64,000 nt of DNA from positions 39,561,001-39,625,000 of the forward strand of contig OX419755.1 of NCBI GenBank assembly GCA_948567375.1, given 5' to 3'. Below are positions 59,330 through 64,000 of this stretch, piece by piece. The DNA comes from Lunularia cruciata. Lineage: Eukaryota; Streptophyta; Marchantiopsida; Lunulariales; Lunulariaceae. Below the pieces are notes generated by a model. That model did not search any database. It saw nothing but the letters and a program-made list of their open reading frames with translations, and was not told where the DNA came from. The translations under genes and the position numbers were made by a program. Positions within the stretch are counted from its first letter, which is position 1, and each line of letters opens with the position of its first letter.

Positions 59330-60240
59330 TTAAAACATGTCTGAAAGGGTAGGAAGCTTCATCGTTCCAGTTGTATGCAGAGGAATGGTGAATTTTCCCA
59401 CAATTGGCAACTTGAACTGGATACCGACTTCGAACCTGTAATCAATATCCCAGTCCGCTCCCACGTCCTTCATCAAATTCCACAGGAAATCGTACGGCAC
59501 GGTCGTTGGGAGCTCGATGGAAGTTTTGTCATTTGCTTTGATGTCACCTGGGTCGGTCAGCTGTCCGGATCCAATTTCCCTGTAACATAAGACCGATATT
59601 GATCAACGTCAACTTATGTACATTCGTGTTTGGATTTCATTTGACAGGCCCAGATCCAGATTCATTGACAGCCACAAATCCAGATCCGAGATGAAGAACT
59701 ACAACTACAACTCTAAAACCGTTAGCGCACATTATCGAATTTGTGGACTTGAATGCCATCACAGCTTGAAGGTGAGGACCTTGCTATAACATAATTCCAT
59801 CCATTCGAGTTAATCAGGTGGTTCTGCAAGTCAACAATATCTGTTACTGAGTTCCAGATAAACGTATGGAACTCCTTGTAGAAAGCAGACGTCACTCATG
59901 TCTACAGAACATCTGTACTGACTAACGGCTATTGTTTCTTGTCTGCTACACAGTGTGCATTCATTTCCAGGAGTTCTTTATCAAATTAGACTTGTGCAGA
60001 GATTTTCGTTCAGGAGGGAGAGAAGGGGACGTACCGATTGTTAGAGAAAATCTTGTAAGTAATGGTAACAATTGGCAGATCGTGATCGTAAGGGTTGTGA
60101 ATGGAAACAATTCCCGCCATCGTGACGTTCTTACGGCTCACGTCCTTGAAGTCCACATCGGAGAGCTCACATGTAGGCTTGGGCACCGAGGACAGCTTGT
60201 CCACTGCCATCCCCTTGACCTTCTCCATCAACTTCGCCAT
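59330..60240 (-). CDS. LEA14-like: LEA14-type late embryogenesis abundant protein (LEA_2)
   Basis: 151 aa in two exons: 60240-60035 (starts MAKLMEKVKGMAVDKLSS) and 59579-59330. The intron is 455 bp with GT-AG ends and splits an Arg codon exactly where plant LEA14 proteins read R-E-I-G. LEA14 landmarks are the KPTCELSDVDFKDV strand, VSIHNPYDHDLPI, then ELPTTVPYDFLWNLMKDVGADWDIDY, FKLPIVGKFTIP and the LPTLSDMF end. LEA_2 proteins are folded beta-sandwich (WHy-domain) proteins induced by drying, cold or ABA; the exact biochemical role is not settled. No signal peptide or membrane segment, so probably cytosolic. It is convergent with the AGO gene. Confidence 0.95.
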
Positions 60241-60378
60241 TTTGGGAAAATATCACTCGAACTACGATGCCAAATCTCAAAACTATTCGCCTTTCGCCTG
60301 TTGATAAGATTTTACCCGTTACAAGAGTGTAAGGATGCACGCGAATGCTGTTGTGTAAAGAGCTCCTGCGCCATCCTT

Positions 60379-60386
60379 CTTATAAA
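60379..60386 (-). promoter_or_regulatory. TATA box of the LEA14 gene
   Basis: Minus strand reads gctttataagaa, about 140 bp before the start codon. This gives a 5' UTR of roughly 110 nt. Confidence 0.55.
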
Positions 60387-60428
60387 GCCTTCGGATTCCT
60401 CGACTGCTGAAGCTGCAGTATTATCTCT

Positions 60429-60435
60429 GACACGT
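60429..60435 (-). promoter_or_regulatory. ABRE-like element of the LEA14 gene
   Basis: Minus strand ACGTGTC, a known variant of the abscisic-acid response element, about 45 bp upstream of the TATA box. It fits ABA or drought control usual for LEA genes. Confidence 0.5.
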
Positions 60436-60568
60436 TGATTTGCTTGAAATTCTGCTGTCGAGCTTTTGGTATGCCACCTCGGCTTGCCAAATCTTGCACG
60501 CTAACGTCTCGACAAGTGTTGGCTGCTACATTCAACTGAAAAGTATCAACCACATCAACCATTGCCAC

Positions 60569-63525
60569 CTATTACGGGGGTAAGTGTCCCGACCATAGCA
60601 TGTCGTTACAGTTACTTCTTTAGATGGTCGTGCCCCCACCTCAAATTGATGGATTTTAGGACAGAAAGGAAATACACCGTCACTATTTGCGCTTCCTGAG
60701 CGATTAGTGGTGGGAAAAGATGTGAGTTTTGTCTATGATTGACGATATATACACACACAAATAATAGATCGGAGGCAAGGAACGTTCTTTATTTCGAAAG
60801 TCAAACTATCCAGCTCCTATTCTCCGATTCTCTTGGCGTATTTGGAGAGATTGTCACAGGTGTCTTACTTCAGTGACGAGCGTCGCATATGCAAAGAGGA
60901 ATTTGACTCTCTAGAGGATCGAGGCTCTAAAGTGGGCAGATGAGACAGCAGCAAGACAAGAAGGGTAAAAGAAGGGTGGTAATGGGGTACGATTCGAGGT
61001 GAAAGTTGTTGTACATCTCAGGTTAAAGTTTATTAATTTAGGATCACACACACATGAGAAGTTGCGAGTAAGACACCAGCAATAGAAGGAGGGAAGAGAG
61101 AAAAAGCTAAAGAGATGGCACTCCCAAATGATGAGATCAAGATAACTTTGGAGACTAACAGAGCGAGCTTGAAAATGCAATTTCTTCTGACACCACCTGA
61201 TGTAGCTTCTTCAAGGCTGATTGAACCATAAGCACGAAGAGAATTCATTGAAGTTAAGTTGGAGATGTAATTGTCGTCGTCCTGGTGCTAACAACTACAC
61301 ATTTCCTAATATGATTACCTCCAATGGAAAAAGAGCGGTAGTTCTGGAATAAACACAGAATAACGCATTCTTAGACTATTTGCTTTCACCGGTTATGTCC
61401 TCAACTGCATTCCGTTCCACCAGGATGTTCAGACAGGAAGTTCGGCAAGACTATTGCATTTGAAGAAAAAATGACGGGTGCTGGTGTCTTGCACTATGAG
61501 TGTATATTTGGACGACAAATTTAGGATAAAAAGTTCTTACAGTTATAGATAGCATGCATCATGAGCTTACTTGAGGCAAACTAGAAACTGGGTATGATAT
61601 TTACTTCAGTTTCGGTGGATCTGGGGAAGTTTAACTCTACTAGATAATTAACGAGTGGGGTTCCTCCATCAGGCAAAATGCCACAAGAAAAAGGTTGATT
61701 GACCAGTGAAAGTGAAATTGCCGCATTCACGACTGGTTCCAAGATGTATTGGTCGTGGCTCATTTTTGAAAAGAGGAACTGAAAACTCCGAAAGACTTAG
61801 TATGTCGTCTTTTGTGTTGTACAGTTCTAGAATTTGCAGGAACGAGAATGTGATCTGTCAATACAAGTGAGTGGGTTTTGGTACGGGCATTGTACCAGCT
61901 CTCTGCAATACTATCTGCGAATTGGAAGCCAGAATGAGCAGGAGGATGATTGGATAAATGTCTCTTCGGTTCTTCTGAACAATTATGACAATTAGTAACT
62001 TAAGACTTGTAGCGAAATAGACCAATAGAGGGATGACATCTGTAACGTTCGTTTCGTCTTTGCTTCACCTTCTCTCCAAGCATATTCCAAAGCCACTGAG
62101 CACCTGACGCGTGATGCTGATCAGCTTACAAAGCAAACAGGAGTTGAAATTAGCGAGTGAGTGGATCCATGTGGAATGGGCCAGTTGCAAATCCCGATTG
62201 AATAATAATTGGATGTGAGACGGTTATGTAGTCTGATAGCAATAGGCGCTGGAAGAACTTAAGATATTTATTGTTTATGTTTCAAGATCCTATATCATTT
62301 TACTCATTTAAAATGTTCTTTCTTCATCACTTGATGGTGGAGAAAAATTTCATCGTAATCTTTAGTGTTGTCATTGTCGCGATCGTTAAATAACATATAA
62401 GACAATGAAGTTAACCCCTCATGTAAACATGATAAGACTATGTTGTTTATGGTACCAAATTGAAGATTCCCAACCAACAAACCCGGGCTGTTCAATGTAT
62501 TGATCAAGAGAATTCCCGTCACTGTGAACAATGAAAACTATCCAGGATTTCATAAATTTTATCCGGAACTGGAAGACAGCTGACAGACATCGCAGGAACC
62601 GCCGACGTCTGACAGCTGTTTCTTTATTGACAAATACTCAAATTTCATACCATCTGTCCGTCTCTTGGCCAAATGAAGACTTCCAAAGTATCACGTTCTT
62701 TGCTGGCTATGTGTTCCTTCGAGTGGAAGAGCCATCAAATTATCGCAGATTATGAACAGTAGTGAGCATCCCCCAAATGCAACTCGATGACCTCGAATCT
62801 TCTCGTACGTAATTTTGTCTAAGCCGAACTTCCAACGACCGGTTCTCTTCACAAGTGCTCATGGAAGTAATCAATCAGAACTTTCTGTCAAGTTAAATCT
62901 TCCGTCAGAAATTGATTACTGGAAGGGGAATAATCAATCGCAATTCTTTGTCAGTCTTGCAAACAGATAACGTGATTACGGAAATTGATGGTTGCAAGAA
63001 AGGAAATTACACCTTGAAAATTGAGGAAAATTCGGATTCTAGAGGTTTAATTGCGTTGGCTAATACATGACGATTATGCAACAGCTCCATTCGAACTTAA
63101 ATCTCATCTGTGCAAACCGGAACTCACAGTGAAAGAGTACTGCAAGAGCGGGTCCAAAACCTGACAGTCGGCTTCTATGATGTATGAGAAGCATAGATTC
63201 TGCAAGGGATATATATCGTCTCTTCAGATTACTTCCATAGTTCCATGTATGTCCAACATCTGCGATGGCAAATCACTTGGATAAAATTATGATGAAATTG
63301 TGTCGTATTCTGCAGCATACCCAAATTAACACGTATATGTATGGCTTAGGCATGCTCGTTTTATGACTATTGTCTATCACAGTGTCTGATTACTCAGGAT
63401 CATGAAACTTGATATCTTTAAAATGCGGGAACAGTAGACTCTGGATGGATGCATTCCAAATGTTCCGTGTGCTCTCTACACTCTATCACAATTAAGTATA
63501 CGTGTAAATTTGGGTATGTTGCACA
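60569..63525. other. Intergenic DNA upstream of LEA14, no supported gene
   Basis: Composition is like the gene-bearing half. Short ORFs at 61248-61033 (minus, 71 codons, two hydrophobic stretches), 61763-61581, 62531-62304 (minus) and 62531-62755 (plus) have no recognisable domain. No LTR or RT motif was seen. Confidence 0.45.
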
Positions 63526-63855
63526 ATGTTGACACAGAATTGTTGTACCGACACGGGAACGCGGTTGAGTTGCCTGAGTGCGTGCTACGGGAACGAACCT
63601 GAAGTATGGATATCATGCATCTTCGATGATGGTGTCAGGGAGACTACTATCGTCACTCAGTTCCTTGGTGTAGCACCCATTGGGTCGCCATTTCTTCCCG
63701 TCGCTCATTGGCATGTCAAATTAGAGCCAAAAGCCGATCGCTTTCCTGAAGCTGAGGCACCATTTCCTCACGAGAAGTCTTCACCTTTCCAGCTACTTGA
63801 TGTTGAACTATCCTCAGCATCTTTCCAGATTGATCATAACCAGACCTCGCTGTGA
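63526..63855 (+). CDS. Unrecognised 109-codon ORF
   Basis: The longest open frame near the right edge. The sequence is of mixed composition without repeats and includes a Pro/Glu-rich stretch (about residues 65-85). No signal peptide, membrane segment or motif I can name. It could be an exon of a gene that continues to the right, since the 3' neighbourhood is cut off by the window edge. The start codon is only the first ATG of the frame. Confidence 0.2.
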   Translation: MLTQNCCTDTGTRLSCLSACYGNEPEVWISCIFDDGVRETTIVTQFLGVAPIGSPFLPVAHWHVKLEPKADRFPEAEAPFPHEKSSPFQLLDVELSSASFQIDHNQTSL

Positions 63856-64000
63856 ATGCCGCTGATTCCAGCTGGCCGCATTCGGTTGTAAATAAGTCGC
63901 CTTATACAGTATTTGATATCTTTTCTGATTCCCATCAGATCCGAAAGAACTTCCAAAAGGACTCCGCACTGTCGCTGGACAATCGCATCATTCTCTTCAT

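Noticed and set aside
59932-60438. 168-codon plus-strand ORF
   Set aside because: Antisense to LEA14 exon 1 and promoter. The LEA14 reading is supported by family similarity and a matching splice site.
1-64000. tRNA, rRNA or organelle genes
   Set aside because: None seen. The only tRNA-like matches are the short primer-binding sites of the retrotransposons.

Overview
The window looks like nuclear DNA of a green plant of the streptophyte lineage. The two intact genes are plant-specific types: an ARGONAUTE of the AGO4/6/9 (RNA-directed DNA methylation) clade and a LEA14-type late-embryogenesis-abundant protein. Introns in the AGO gene are mostly short (about 60-410 bp). The rest is degraded Ty3/gypsy and non-LTR retrotransposons. 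A bryophyte-grade plant, perhaps a moss, is my best guess. It rests on the style of the AGO gene and of the repeats, and the sequence alone does not prove it.

Layout. 1-47.5 kb is an AT-rich retrotransposon island without a host gene I can support. Four repeat families account for most of it. Family A is a Ty3/gypsy chromovirus with LTRs of about 360-420 bp starting TGTAACA. Family B is a second chromovirus with LTRs of 530-746 bp in a one-subrepeat and a two-subrepeat form. Family C is a large gypsy element at 2785-13610. A minus-strand non-LTR reverse transcriptase is present as two relics. The insertions are nested. The non-LTR RT gene (16.6-18.8 kb and 31.2 kb onward) is split by a family A element (18792-31166). 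That element is split by a complete family B element (19519-26115, duplication AAGAG) and by a solo A LTR (29731-30153, duplication TTGGA). A second complete B element lies at 34114-40327 (duplication TAATA). Solo B LTRs lie at 31582-32112 (GGAGT) and 42231-42948 (ATTTC), with another inside family C at 9135-9872.

The most interesting object is the family C element. Its order is gag with two CCHC zinc knuckles, aspartic protease, a C5 cytosine DNA methyltransferase domain, reverse transcriptase, RNase H, integrase and a C-terminal PHD finger. Protease and methyltransferase share one reading frame for about 1.56 kb, broken by stop codons only. The in-frame stops I examined can each be reached by a C-to-T or G-to-A transition from CAG, CAA, CGA or TGG, as expected after cytosine methylation. 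The element also carries three inverted repeats (about 190, 52 and 15 bp arms).

47.7-64 kb has higher GC, fewer elements and the host genes. The AGO gene (50006-55755, plus strand, 20 coding exons, 954 codons) has an intact D/E/D/H slicer tetrad. Exon 13, which carries the first catalytic Asp, has a tandem upstream copy with a frameshift that would act as a poison exon. The start of exon 7 has a similar decayed copy. The LEA14 gene (60240-59330, minus strand, two exons, 151 aa) has a TATA box and an ABRE-like ACGTGTC upstream. Between the genes are tandem repeats, some CpG-rich. From 60.7 kb to the end I find no gene I can name.

The window thus places an effector of RNA-directed DNA methylation about 37 kb from the remains of a retrotransposon that carried its own DNA methyltransferase. 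Any functional link between them is inference.
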